Shown here piece by piece: positions 11,284-22,674 of a stretch of DNA of 64,000 bases (positions are counted from its first letter, which is position 1; each line of letters begins with the position of its first letter). The position numbers and the translations under genes were made by a program. This DNA comes from Paralithodes platypus (Eukaryota; Arthropoda; Malacostraca; Decapoda; Lithodidae). The notes under the pieces are model-generated. The model saw only the letters and a list, made by a program, of their open reading frames with translations. It did no database searches and was not told the origin of the DNA. Where the stretch lies: contig CM064509.1 in the NCBI GenBank assembly GCA_032716605.1, positions 42,653,632-42,717,631 on the forward strand, read 5' to 3'.

Positions 11284-11577
11284 CAGTGACCATATCTTAC
11301 TTTGAAATATATAGAATATAACATATAATGATACCTTACCTTATGATACCTTATGATGTGTTCGCCACTCTTCTAGCGGCACCAAGGAGCTCGACGCCCC
11401 TCGTTTTGGGTGGTAATAGGTAGATTTATGCGATAAAGGTAGCATCAGGCCACCCAAAACAATGGTACATTTATTGACCGACCGCAAAAATCGCGTACGT
11501 TTTTATAAAAATCTGTATAGGCTATTGCCACATGGTACATTTCATACCTCAAGAATTCGATCACACTAAGCCAAAAC
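11284..11577. other. Non-coding stretch, no gene recognised
   Basis: The first 60 bases match the reverse complement of about 20905-20950, so this is also repeat-derived. The rest (including CCACCCAAAACAATGGTACA and a GACCGACCGC motif related to 21365-21380) encodes nothing that I recognise. Confidence 0.5.
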
Positions 11578-12870
11578 CGGTTTAATGTTATTTTACTACC
11601 ACAAATTTTTTTGATATATTTGAAGATAAATATTGAATCTATATGCTCTAAAGATCATAAGAAAATTTGTCTTAACCCTCGGCAAAACCTAATAAAAAGT
11701 ATGGTGCTAAAATTTCTTTTTCGTAACAAAGGTTGTCAATACGGTACTTACAGTCATCGATAGCTCTAAAGATCATATGAAAATGTGTTAAACCCTCGGA
11801 AATACCTAATTTAAAAGTATGGTACTAAAATCAAATTTTCGTAACAAGGTTGTCAATACGGTACTTTCCCGTTATCAATGTACAATCAAGCTGAAGATTG
11901 CAGAGTAAACACCGTAGACTTCATCGACTTTTCTTTCACCTTCGTATAATCGACAGCCAATTTTTATTTTTTTTTATTAACCTCTGAAGTGCGCATGGGG
12001 GTAATTGGAAACGTCCCCCTGTGCTGACGTATTTGAGGTGTTTCCGTCACTAAAATATTCATTGTGCCATTAATAGCATTAATACTTATCCATATGCGCC
12101 TATTATGGGTTGATTATAAAGGTATTAACCTGAAACAACAATAAAACGAGTGAAAACAGCGTTTGGATGGTCAAAATCGGAGATATAGCCCGCGAGTTGT
12201 ATAATGTATGGGTGAGGCAACCTGCTTTCCCGCCAATTTCCCCCAAGGCCACTGAGACACAGTCGATCGATACTCTCTCTCTCTCTCTTGCACTCGCTTG
12301 CCATCAGTGATGACAACACCCTGCTTGCAACTCGCTAATGTTAGCACGAAAATATACCTCAGAATAAGGGAATAACAGGGAAAATAGGTGATAACTGAAG
12401 GAGAGGAGGAAAGTGGGGAAGGAGGGGAGGTAGAGGACTGAGATTTTGCATGGCCCAGGGGCCAAAAAAAATAAAAAAATATTTTTGTTTTTGTTTTTGT
12501 TTTTTTTCGATGTCAAAAGTTGATTTTTTTTTTTCACTCACTCATAAGAGTCTCCCCGCAGTCCGCCGGGAGAACTCTTAAGAGTCTCCCCGCAGTTCCC
12601 GGGTTAAGGGATTAGTACTCAACCAGCAGGGGGGTGGGGGCGGCAGCCCCCACGTAATACTAGGTTAGGTTAGGCTAATGTCTTTTCAAAAATTCAAATC
12701 ACTATCGGGGGGCGAGTCTCAACATCGATCGATAGGCCTAATGGGGAAAATAGGTTTTCCCGAGATTTCTAATTAATTACAAACACTAGGACCTATATAT
12801 TGATGCAAATGACCAATTTTTTTTATAAAAAAAACTCGGAAAATTTGTGGTATTAAAATAACATTTTTCC
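11578..12870 (+). repeat. Repeat R1, copy a (split by a piggyBac-like MITE)
   Basis: An anonymous AT-rich sequence present three times (here, 24893-25600 and 27385-28100). Shared landmarks in order: TTTAATGTTATTTTA, CCCTCGGCAAAACCTAAT, GTTGTCAATACGGTACTT twice, CAAGCTGAAGATTGCAGAGT, then AGTACTCAACCAGC, a short TTAGG run, CGATCGATAGGCCTAATGGG, and AACACTCGGAAAATTTGTGG. It contains two tandem sub-blocks (about 11640 and 11765). No coding capacity is seen. It is probably a non-autonomous transposon or a local duplication unit. Confidence 0.8.
11981..12603. mobile_element. piggyBac-like MITE, copy 1
   Basis: It is flanked by TTAA on both sides (11977-11980 and 12604-12607). The ends are CCTCTGAAGTGCGCATGG and, inverted, CCCGGGAACTGCGGGGAG: imperfect inverted repeats starting with CC as in piggyBac elements. 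R1 copies b and c have an uninterrupted ATTAAGG at the same site, which confirms the insertion and the single TTAA target. The right end has a doubled terminal module (AGAGTCTCCCCGCAGT twice). The short reading frames inside are not genes; no transposase is present. Confidence 0.9.
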
Positions 12871-13170
12871 CCAAAACCTTACCAGTCTTGTCCCGGCAGC
12901 CATTTTGAATGCAGGTGATCTAGTTTTGTGAATATGAAGAAGTTTTAGACCTTGTCCGCACCGTGAATCGGCCAATCTTGCTCTGCCTCGCAGATATATT
13001 CACTTAATACCTTGTAGGACCTATGGAAATGCTTAAATATGATATATTTTACCTTTAAAGTGACAATTGATAGTGTGTGCTTCCAGCTGTTTTGTGTAAA
13101 AAACCCAATGAAGAAAAAAAGGCAGTATAAACCCCACCTGAAGTTGGAGGTTCGCAATTATGGTAGGTGA
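12871..13170. other. Unassigned non-coding stretch
   Basis: No feature is recognised between the R1 repeat and the palindrome. A short minus-strand frame (12945-13157) gives a hydrophobic stretch without resemblance to any family I know, and it is probably chance. Confidence 0.4.
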
Positions 13171-13230
13171 GACCAGAGTACTTTTATCGGTGTTTTACCC
13201 GGGTAAAACACCGATAAAAGTACTCTGGTC
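13171..13230. repeat. Perfect 60 bp palindrome
   Basis: Bases 13171-13200 are the exact reverse complement of 13201-13230, with no spacer (centre TTTTACCC/GGGTAAAA). The arm GGGTAAAACACCGATAAAAG resembles GGTAAAACGCCGATGAAAGT at 21336 and the reverse complement of 27062-27085. This suggests two transposon ends joined head to head. Confidence 0.95.
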
Positions 13231-13480
13231 CACACTCTGACTCAGAGTGAGACAAGCTGTGTCCTCGACCAGCCCTATCCCCTGAAATACTCGTGGGGGA
13301 ACAAGGGTTTGACTTTTACTAAGTTGACCTTGAATCCTAGAGATATGAGATGGTTTAACGTAACGTAGACATGACTGATGCGTAACTTTTCTGTTTCTGC
13401 CACCACCAGTTAGTCGCCCAGATACCACCAGACCCTGATCCCTTGTTCTAACAAGGGCATCAGGGCTTGCGGGGACCTTG
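13231..13480 (-). pseudogene. DIRS-type reverse transcriptase remnant
   Basis: Read on the minus strand, one frame gives MPLLEQGIRVWWYLGD, a stop, then LVVAETEKLRISH, LNHLISLGFKVNL and FPHEYFRG. This follows the order of the DIRS/Ngaro RT palm and its following block (usually YLDDWLV, then LGF.VN..KS, then F.FLG). The catalytic YLDDW has become YLGD-stop, so the enzyme is dead. A shifted frame continues (GLVEDTACLTLSQS) until the palindrome at 13230, where the element is cut off. The upstream RT part is deleted: the sequence joins an unrelated frame at about 13480. Confidence 0.65.
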
Positions 13481-14654
13481 CTTGAATGCTTGTGCCAAAT
13501 TGAAAACAGTCTTCCAAACTGCTGGTGAAATCAAAGAAGGAATTAGAACTGGAGACAGAACTACTTGGCTTGCAATACGGTCAAGAAGTTTCTTCACTAA
13601 GAACATCCTCAGATCCTGCCTTGCTCGAACTGCCTCTAATAAGGCCGTCCGAATATCTCCTAAAGACTTGAATGGAAGTCTGGAGAAGCAAGCGCCGGGA
13701 AAGTTCAATGGCTTTCCTGACTTCCGCGGCTTCTATTGCCTGAGAAGAGCGTAACAGAGACTTTGTTACTTGCTGGGAACCATATATTGCGAAAACAGTT
13801 TAAACGCTTTTCCTCTTAACCTAAACTCGCGGTCTAGGTAAGCTGGGGAAGGCGTGCTAAAGGGAGCTTATAATTCGCCCAAATTGATTATTTGGGGGGT
13901 GGCAGCCAAGCAGAGGGGGACTCCGCCGGCACCAAAAACCGGAAGAGAGAACCAAGAATGGCGTTCTGGAGGGATTTGGTGGGAAGAATAAGTCATGGTT
14001 ATTATAACTTGGAATGTCCTTAATATGAACATCCAAAAAATTTCCGTAACATTGCTACCCCTGACTCATCAGGCCCGTATAAAAGAGGCATAGCTCCTGT
14101 TTTTTGACTGGCGCCTTGTCTAAAGGAGGGGGAGATATGTCTGATATGACTCGCACAGTGGAAGTAGTGAGAGCTGCTGTGCCTGGCACATTGGAAATTG
14201 GGTCTGACACAAGCGGATGGTTAGGTATTTTAGCTAAAGCAAAGGATGTAGCCAGAGGTCGCACATTCGTCGACATCGCGGGATCTCCCGTATCAGAAGG
14301 AGTTTCCGGCGTAGGGCCAAAGAACCTATTAAGTGCATTCAATAGTAGTCCATCAATCTCTTCCGCCGGTACATACCTAGCCGATGACGAACTCCGTGGA
14401 GATTCGACAGTACCCTGAGAGTCGCCTAGAAGGTGACTGGACTCTTCAACCTCCATCTCTGAGACCAGAGATCGTTGTTCTTCATCCGTTAAGTCTGGCT
14501 TATCATGGGAAGATCCCGCCGAAGCCGGGACCTCCACATGTTGCCATGTTAAAACTGGGATAGAAGATGGTACATCGGCATCCCGGTGGACGTCAGCACT
14601 AGTTGAGTCACAAAGGGATGTGTTCTGTCCTGCCAGGACTGTGAGTATCGCCAT
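13481..14654 (-). pseudogene. Possible Gag-like region of the DIRS remnant
   Basis: A minus-strand frame of 199 codons (14055-14654) is rich in Ser, Pro, Asp and Glu (PASAGSSHDKPDLTDEEQ, then VPAEEIDGLLLNALNRFFG). Further fragments follow in broken frames to 13481. I do not recognise the protein. Its position directly upstream of the DIRS-type RT, on the same strand, suggests the Gag-like first gene of that element. The link is inferred from position only. Confidence 0.35.
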
Positions 14655-14759
14655 ACACCTTGGCTGTGGCTGTCCCTCGCTTGCGAGCTCGGTATACTCT
14701 CTGAAAGAGAGCCCTGTAAAGGTTTATGATAATTAAAAGCTCCCATAGCTCATTAACAC

Positions 14760-17600
14760 ATTGAAAGCAGAGCTGGTGAGCAAAATCTTAAAGTATACTA
14801 ATTAATTTAATTTATATTTAATTGTATTTAAATAAATTACTATAAATAAACACAATAGTATCATAATATAATCATAGAAAATATATATGGTTATTATTAT
14901 TCAGTGATTAAATTATTTCATTAACAAATAAAAATAATATAGGGATACCTGATCTTAACGGCGTTGAACATACAGCAATGAGAGGTTCAAGTGCCGACAT
15001 GACAGAGACTGGGGGAAAACTACCCCGCCCCCGGGAACTACCTGGTCACCTGGTGCAACACCGGTACTCCGCCCTGGAAAGAGAAATTTCCGGGGATTAA
15101 TGCTCATAGGGTTACACCCAAAAAATGGTACAAAATATGTGCCACAAAACCGCCGGTCAACGAACCGTAGCACTCCACCACTACTTTTAGTTTTCCTTTA
15201 GTTTCATATGTAAGATTCCGGCATCTTTTTATCCCATAAAAAGTCTAAGCCTATCCTAATCTCTAATCCGGCTTCTCCCAGAAGCCCTCATAGATCGCCA
15301 TCTTGAAGGCCGTGATACCCTATTGTATCAATCAATTGTTTGGCAAATTATCGCGAATTGCAAATCAGTTAATATAACCACCCGAAGGTACAACCGCCGG
15401 GTTTTATATGCAATGTCAAACCAATTGTACCTGCCCCAGACCTTTTTTGTAAAAAGGTCGCCGGGAGGGAAAGACTAAACAAACAAACAACATTGTTTCA
15501 ATTGTTTATTAAAGATTTCAGCATATCTTTTACCTGTTCAAAAGAATTAAGCATAACTTCTGAATCCTCATGAAGATGAAGCATATCTTTATTAAAGATG
15601 AAGTCTTTCAAGTATCCCTTTACACTTGAAACACTAGTAAGATTCAGGCATCTTTTTATCCCATAAAAAGTCTAAGCTTATCTTAATCTCTAATTCGGCT
15701 TCTCCCAGAAGCCCTCATAGATCGCCGTCTTGAAGGCCGTGATACCCTATTGTATCAATCAATTGTTTGGCAAATTATCGCGAATCGCAAATCCGTTAAT
15801 ATAACCACCCGAAGGTACAACCGCCGGGTTTTATATGCAATGTCAAACCAATTATACCTGCCCCAGACCTCTTTGTAAAAAGGTCGCCGGGAGGGAAAGA
15901 CCAAACAAAATAACTGTGTGGAGCCCCCCTCGCCGGGAATAACACAGGAAGCCTGATCCCAGGCTCGACCACAGAAAACGCAGTTTCTGATGAGCCCTCA
16001 AGCGACCAAACTCGTCGGGGTAACTTACCTATTTTAGCCATCCTGACTAAAACTCGGTAAACAAAAACGGTGTTCTCGGAGCAACGAGAAAAACGCCGGA
16101 ACGGTAACCCACACCAAACGAGACATTACAGGAGGGCGTAATGCATAAAGCAATGAATAACACAGGAAGCCTGATCCCAGGCTCGACCACAGAAAACGCA
16201 GTTTATGATGAGCCCTCAAGCGACCAAACTCGTCGGGGTAACTTACCTATTTTAGCCATCCTGACTAAAACTCGGTAAACAAAAACGGTGTTCTCGGAGC
16301 AACGAGAAAAACGCCGGAAAGGTAACCCCCACCAAACGAGACATTTTAACACATTTTATACAAAGGGTGTGCGCAAAAATAGGGATACCTGAACAGGAGG
16401 GCGTAATGCATAAAGCAAAAACCGGGGCAAAGGTAGCCATGACAGAGACTGGTGGGAAACTTACTCCAGGTTCTGCATAGACCCGCCGGGACCCAGCTCT
16501 GGAAAAAATAAAATTTCCAGGAATTAATGCTCATAAGGTTAACCCAATCATGTTCGCACACAAGTGTTAAATAACCCGCCGGGTAACGAGACGTAATACT
16601 CAACGACCACAGCTCGCTACGCGGTGGGGTTTCCTAAGTAAAAGATTTCAGAATATCTTAATTTGTCCAAAAGATTTATGAATACCCTCTGACATAATAT
16701 ATAAAGACCAGCATGGCGTTTATAAGTGATTAAGTCTTTCCGGTGGTGTTTGTTTCAAGATTAAAGTTTGGAAAAAAAAAAATAAAAAAGACGCCGGCCC
16801 TCGAATTATCTCGTAGATCAAAAACTGGGAAGCCTGACAAATATACGAGATCTAACTTCTGCCGAAGTATCTTTTTAGATCGCCGTATGTTGAAGGCGGC
16901 GATACAAAACGTATCCCTCAATTGTAAATTCGTTATTCCCATCCGTCCAAGGAGCACCCGCCGGGTGTGAATAATAGTTTAAAAAAACGTTAACCCCAAT
17001 TGTGCCCTAAAGCGCCGTATGTTGAAGGAGGCGATACACAATGCATCCCTCAATTGTCTGGTCAACTAAACTGAATTTTGCAAATTCGGTCATCCCACCC
17101 TTCCAGGTTGCACCCACCGGGTGATTTAAAGTTTAAAAGTTAACCCCAATTGTTCCTATCCCCACTTCTTTGTAACAGATCGCCGGGGAGGAAATACAAC
17201 TACAGCATAGTTTTATATTGGCTTTGCAAAACCGAAAAAACTACAAACAACACGTGTCCGTATGAACACTGTTAGATGGGTACAGCCAACCCGCCGGGAA
17301 TCAGAAGGAGCCTGAAACAGGCACCCCAGAAACGCAGTCCTGGGGAGCCACAGACACCCACTCGCCGGGGAAACAAGCCTGTTTTAAACCACGCGTGGCC
17401 AAAACTTGGCAACCAGCCGGGGTTATCAAGGTGAAACCGAGAAAAACCCGCCGGAAATAACCCACCCCGTCCAGATACCATCTGAACGCAACACCGGACC
17501 GAGGCGTAGCTAAAACACAACTAACGCCGGGCCCAACATAGTCCGTGGAATTAGCCAATACACAACTAACCCAGGACACATAAATAGTCCGTGGAATTAG
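14760..17600. repeat. Field of repeated CGCCGGG-rich modules (non-coding)
   Basis: Several modules occur twice in direct orientation. Module 1 (15213-15480 and 15642-15900) contains ATCTTTTTATCCCATAAAAA and TTGGCAAATTATCGCGAAT. Module 2 (15930-16125 and 16155-16350) contains GAAAACGCAGTTT and CTGACTAAAACTCGGTAAAC. Module 3 (14945-15170 and 16380-16610) contains CATGACAGAGACTGG and ATTAATGCTCATA. Module 4 (16865-16985 and 17010-17140) contains CGCCGTATGTTGAAGG. The motif CGCCGGG recurs more than a dozen times. No protein is evident. It lies upstream of the DIRS remnant and may be its leader region. Confidence 0.7.
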
Positions 17601-17919
17601 CCATTACACAACTAAACCAGGACACACATGACACAGTAGTACATATTTAGAAAATAAATCAATAACACTTGTATATGTGGTAAAGCTACGAGAGGCTGGC
17701 TAGGCCTAGGCAGACGGATAACAGTAACATGTCGGAATATAAACAAAAAGCACTGAATTATATCACAACAGGAACCACCGCCAACACACCACTGTAGCAA
17801 ACACTTCCGGGAAAGGGAAGAACTGACTCGGGACCCAGAAAAAACTTCACTAAGTGAAGAAAAATACGCTGGGAACGACAGGAAAAATACGCTACCTCAT
17901 CAGAAAGATAAAAGGAAGC
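17601..17919. other. Non-coding flank of the RTE insertion
   Basis: No gene is recognised. It is continuous with 20310 onward once the RTE element is removed. Note the doubled GTCCGTGGAATTAGCCA at about 17540 and 17588. Confidence 0.5.
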
Positions 17920-17931
17920 AATAACGTGTAA

Positions 17932-20297
17932 GTCATTGATTGATTATGTATGTGTGGATGAACGAATGAAGAAATCTGTGATGGATGCTAGGGTGTATAG
18001 GGGTATTGGAGGGGGTCTGTCTGATCATTATGTAGTGGTAGCTAAGGTTAGGATACAAAAGAAGTGGGTGAGGAGAGCGGGAGGGAGGCGAGAGGAGGGT
18101 GGAATGGTGAGGAGGGTGGAGAGGTTGCAGGAGGAGGAAGTCAGGGAGGAGTACAGGAGAGCAGTGGAAAGACGACTAGGTGGGTTCGACCTGGAAGTTA
18201 TGGAGGAAGTGGAAGAGATGAGCAAGGTGTTTAAGGCTGAGATCTGTGCAGCATGTGAGGAGGTGTGTGGAGTGAGGAGAAGAGGGAGGGGAGTGAAAGG
18301 TACAGCATGGTGGACAGAAGAGGTAAGAATAGCTGTGGAAGAAAGAAGAAAGCATATAGAGAGTGGTTGGGTAGTAGAGGGAATGAAGATTCCGAGACAG
18401 AAACGAGCGAGGTACGTGGAGAGTAAGAGGGTGGTGAAGAGAGTAGTGAAGGAAAGTAAGAGAAGAGTAGATGAGGAATTTGGAAGGAATCTGAGTGTAA
18501 AATGGAGGGAGAGTAAGAAACTGTTCTGGAAAGAAATCAAGAAAGTTAGGGAAGGTAGCAAGGGAAACAGTAAGGGTGTGAAAGATAAGAATGGGAGAAT
18601 GCTAGCCGAGAAGCAAGAGAGAGTCGAAAGATGGAGGGAGTACTTCAGTGAGTTGCTAAATGAAAGGAATGAAGAGCCAGCAAACATAGCTGGATATGGT
18701 ATGGGAGGAGAAGAAGAGAAGTAGTGGAGGAGGAGGTGGGGATCAGGAGGTCAGAAGTGTCGGAAGCCATGAAAAGAGTGAAATTGGGGAAAGCACCAGG
18801 AACAGATGGAGTGTGTGGGGAAATGTTGAGGTATGGTGGTGAGATAGTGATAGAATGGGTATGGAAAATGTGCAAACTAGCATGGGAGAAGGGGAGTGCA
18901 CCCGATGACTGGAAGACTGGCATAATAGTCCCCCTATATAAGGGCAAAGGGGAAAGAGGAGTGTGTGGTAACCACCGAGGAATATGTCTTCTAAGCGTAG
19001 TAGGGAAGGTATACAGTAGGGTAGTGATTGAGAGAGTGAGAGTGAGAACGGAGAAATGGATAGGCGACGAGCAGGGAGGTTTTAGGAAGGGAAGAGGATG
19101 TGTAGATCAGATTTTTACCCTGAATTGTGTTGTGGAGAAGTATCTGGAGAAGAAACAAAAGGTGTATGTTGCCTTTATGGACTTGGAGAAGGCCTATGAC
19201 AGAGTGGATAGAGAAGGTTTGTGGAAAGTACTTAGAATATACGGAGTAGAGGGCAAGTTGCTGAAAGCAGTGAAGAGCATGTATGAGGGTGCAAAGGCGG
19301 CAGTACGTGTGGAGAGTGAGCAGAGCGAGTTCTTTGACCTGAATGTTGGTTTGAAACAGGGTGTGTGATGTCCCCGTGGTTGTTTACTGTATATATGGAT
19401 GGAGTTATGAAAGAAATACTATCAAGAGCAGTGGATGTTGGTGTATCGCTGAAAAGGGAGGGAATTGAGTGGAAGCTACCTATACTGCTGTTTGCGGATG
19501 ATACAGTTCTGATGAGTGATAATGAATGGGAGTTGCAGGGTCTGGTAAATGAGTTTGGAACAGTGTGCGAAAAACGGAATTTGAAGGTAAATACGGGGAA
19601 GAGCAAGGTTATGGTCTTCGAAAGGGGTGAAGTCACAGAGTGTGAGGTGAAGCTGAACGGTCAGGCTATGGAGATCGTCAACTCTTTTAAGTATCTGGGC
19701 AGTGTGTTGAGTAAAGATGGGACTATGGATGAAGAGGTGCGGGAGAGGGTACAACAGGGGAAGAGGGTTGTAGGAACGCTAAAAGCAGTAACAAGAAATA
19801 GGGTGGTCAGTATGGAAGTGAAGAAGTCCTTGCATGACAGTGTGGTAATCCCGACACTGACTTACGGAAGCGAAGCATGGACGTTGGTTGAGAGACTCAG
19901 ACCAAGAGTGAGAGCAGTGGAAATGAATTACTTAAGGAGTGCGTGCGGAGTTACATGGAGGGATAGACAGACTAATGAGGAAGTAAGAAGGAGGTGTGGT
20001 GTGGAGGTAGATGTGCTGGAAAGTGTGAAAAGGAACAACTTGAGATGGTTCGGCCATATGGAACGTATGGAAAGCGAGAGAATGACTAAGAGGGTGTACG
20101 AGAGCGAGGTGGAGGGACAGAGGGGGAGAGGTAGACCGAATATGAGGTGGAAGGATGGAGTGAGGAACTACATGAACGAAGGCGGTGCTGGTTGGGGGGA
20201 GGGGCGTCGACTGACTGGGGACAGAGGTGCATGGGGGCGGTTCGTTCGTGGCCACCCCTTCGGGGATCACGGCGTCAGGCAATAGATAGATAGATAG
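17932..20297 (+). mobile_element. 5'-truncated RTE-type LINE
   Basis: The insertion is bounded by a perfect 12 bp target duplication AATAACGTGTAA (17920-17931 and 20298-20309). It ends in a short tetranucleotide tail (TAGA repeated), as RTE elements do. It begins inside the endonuclease domain, so the 5' part was lost on insertion. Base composition is unusually G- and purine-rich on the coding strand compared with its AT-rich surroundings. Confidence 0.93.
17933..20285 (+). pseudogene. RTE LINE: endonuclease end and reverse transcriptase, two frameshifts
   Basis: Three successive frames form one protein. The first (to 18724) has the end of the AP-endonuclease domain (LIDYVCVDE, then the catalytic GLSDHYVV) and a charged linker. 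The second (to 19368) has RT fingers and palm: GKAPGTDGV, GNHRGICLLS, DEQGGFRKGRGCVDQI, FMDLEKAYDRVDR. The third (19365-20285) has LLFADDTVLM (catalytic Asp pair), LKVNTGKSKVM, the thumb FKYLGSVLS, and the C-terminal domain LRWFGHMERM typical of RTE. Frames break near 18700 and at 19358-19370, where one base is missing in the expected GLKQGCVMSPWLF. It is inactive but little decayed. Confidence 0.9.
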
Positions 20298-20309
20298 AAT
20301 AACGTGTAA

Positions 20310-20990
20310 TGAAAGCCGCCTGCATCACAAAGCTAGCTAACTGTGAAAAAGTTCACCTGTCCACAACAGGACCACGAGGGTACATCCGAAATAGATGCCC
20401 CAAACACACGACCCAAAATACACTGCACTGCGGGCAACTAGCCCAGGACACTCCTGCTACGCATATCCTAACCTTACTCGATACATCCCGGAGTAAACAA
20501 ATGAGAAAAAACTCACTAGGGACGCAACAAATGCGGAACCCGCGGAGCGTGGGGAGACACGTCCGGGCAGGCTGAGCGCAGAGCAGAGAAGGAAGAATGA
20601 CGCCTGCAGTAGCGTCTGGCCAAAAGATCCACACAAGTACATCCACGATATGATGGAAAGCTTATTGAATAGTTATTCTTATTTTCTTTTTGTTTTTATT
20701 TTTTACGAAGTTTTTTCGTAGTGAGAACCCAATTCATTATGACTGAAGCCATGAGTGAGGTCGCGTGCGCTCATGATGAAGGCTCCTCAGTTTTTTAAAT
20801 GCTCTGCGCGGTAGATTCAAACTACGGCGGATGAATGTTTGAAGAGGGTGCCTTATGTAATAGGCATGTTCGTCAATGATGGAGGGGCCACTAATAAATC
20901 TACCTATTATATGTTATATTCTATATATTTCAAAGTAAGATATGGTCACCATAAGTGTTGAAAGTTGAAGCCAAAGCCATTTTCCGAACT
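20310..20990. other. Non-coding stretch, repeat-derived at its end
   Basis: No gene is recognised. About 20905-20950 is the reverse complement of 11284-11330 (TCTATATATTTCAAAGTAAG). The rest shows no long open frame with recognisable content. Confidence 0.5.
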
Positions 20991-20999
20991 ACGATGTCT

Positions 21000-22500
21000 A
21001 ATGGTAATTTTTTGTAATTACAGTACCTTGCAAATAATGGCTATAAATCGCGAATTGTGTAATAAATATGGGTTACATTTATTTATTGACATGCTTTTAT
21101 ATAGTTTTCTTATATAATTGAAGATTAGTGTAATGGATTAAGAACTAAGAGGCCAGTCTTACTCATTCAGTGAAGAAAAATGGCGGATTTTCGGTTTCTC
21201 GTCATACTTCAGGCTAATATGGAGAATGTAGCTTTAGTATCAGCATTTCCACACATGATTTACAATTGTGAATAACTGAACGTTGTGTATGACAACGAGG
21301 AGCTGCTTAAATTGCCGAAAATAGGATAATAGGGTAAAACGCCGATGAAAGTACTGTACCGTCGGTCAATAAAATTACCGATTTTCATTTGCACATTACG
21401 CATATAAAAACTTTCTGTATATAACTTTCATTGGTATATTCATAAAGAGCACACTTTAAGCTATTCATAAGTCACTTAAAACACTAAAATCGGCTTACGG
21501 TAGCCATGTAATAACATGGTGAACCTTCGTGAAAGTGGCGCAAAACGGCGAATTTATTGGTGGATGGTGGAAAGTTCTGGGTTACCGGATGTTGGTACAG
21601 TACCACCTATATAACATTGGTAATTTAATTCATATCTTTCTTATACCCCCTACATATGATTCGGAAAGCCTTCAGCTTTGCATATACAGTAGGGTCCCGC
21701 ATAAAACGTGTTCGCATAAAACGAGTCTCGATTAAAACGACCGACCTAAAATATTAATATTTAATTTTCGATCAGAACGAATGTGATCACATAAAACGAG
21801 TCCGCCGCCAAAGTGGGGCAAATACAAGGAGTTTTCATATAGAGCGCCGAAATATCGTACAAAACGTACAAAATATCGTACGCTTTCATATAAAACGCCG
21901 AAATATCGTACAAAACGTACGAAATATCGTTCGCTTTGTACGAAAATTTTCGCTTACAGTGAACATTGACGATATTGCGCCACCAAAATGCTGTGTTCAC
22001 ATAAAGCGAATTCACATAAAACGCCCTCGTTTATCGACCATAAACTCGTTTTATGTGAGACCCTACTGTATATGCATATGTTGTACCTAGGTCACATAAT
22101 AATATACTTAATTCGAATACTTACCAAAGTTGATGTTAGGCCATCAGAATTGTCTCAATAGCCTAATGGTAATTTTTTGTAATTACCTTGCAAATAATGG
22201 CTATAAATCGCGAATTGTGTAATAAATTATGTGTTACATTTATTTATTGACATGCTCTTATGTAGTTTTCGTATATGATTGAAGAATAGTGTAATGGATT
22301 AAGAACTAAGAGGCCAGGCTTACTCATTCAGTGAAGAAAAATGGCGGATTTTCGGTTTCTCGTCATAGGCCTATTTCAGGCTAATATGGAGAATGTAGCT
22401 TTAGTATCAGCATTTCCACACATGATTTACAATTGTGAATAACTGAACGTTGTGTATGACAACGAGGAGCTGCTTAAATTGGTGAAAATAGGATAATAGG
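21000..22500. repeat. Direct repeat S, two copies (21000-21335 and 22167-22500)
   Basis: Both copies share TAATGGTAATTTTTTGTAAT, GCTATAAATCGCGAATTGTG, AATGGCGGATTTTCGGTTTC, CATTTCCACACATGATTTAC and AACGAGGAGCTGCTTAAATT in the same order, with a few small indels. Copy 1 lies outside the left foldback arm. Copy 2 forms the loop between the two arms. Confidence 0.9.
21687..22068. mobile_element. pogo/Tigger-type MITE (382 bp)
   Basis: Its ends are CAGTAGGGTCCCGCATAAAA and, inverted, CAGTAGGGTCTCACATAAAA, flanked by TA duplications (21685-21686 and 22069-22070). The interior repeats CATAAAACG and AAATATCGTACAAAACG. It has no coding capacity. The other foldback arm (about 22575-22590) shows the uninterrupted site. 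Confidence 0.9.
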
Positions 22501-22674
22501 CTATTGAGACAATTCTGATGGCCTAACATCGACTTTGGTAAGTATTCGAATTAAGTATTATTATGTGACCTAGGTACAAAATATGCAAAGCTGAAGGCTT
22601 TCCGAATCATATGTAGGGGGTTACGGGGTATAAGAAAGATATGAATTAAATTACCAATGTTATAGACCTGTGGT

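Noticed and set aside
12125..12541. Short frames in the piggyBac-like MITE
   Set aside because: They are low-complexity or poly-T derived, and present only because stops are rare by chance.
18028..18687. Minus-strand frame of 219 codons, Ser/Leu/Thr-rich
   Set aside because: It is antisense to the purine-rich RTE LINE; no domain and biased composition.
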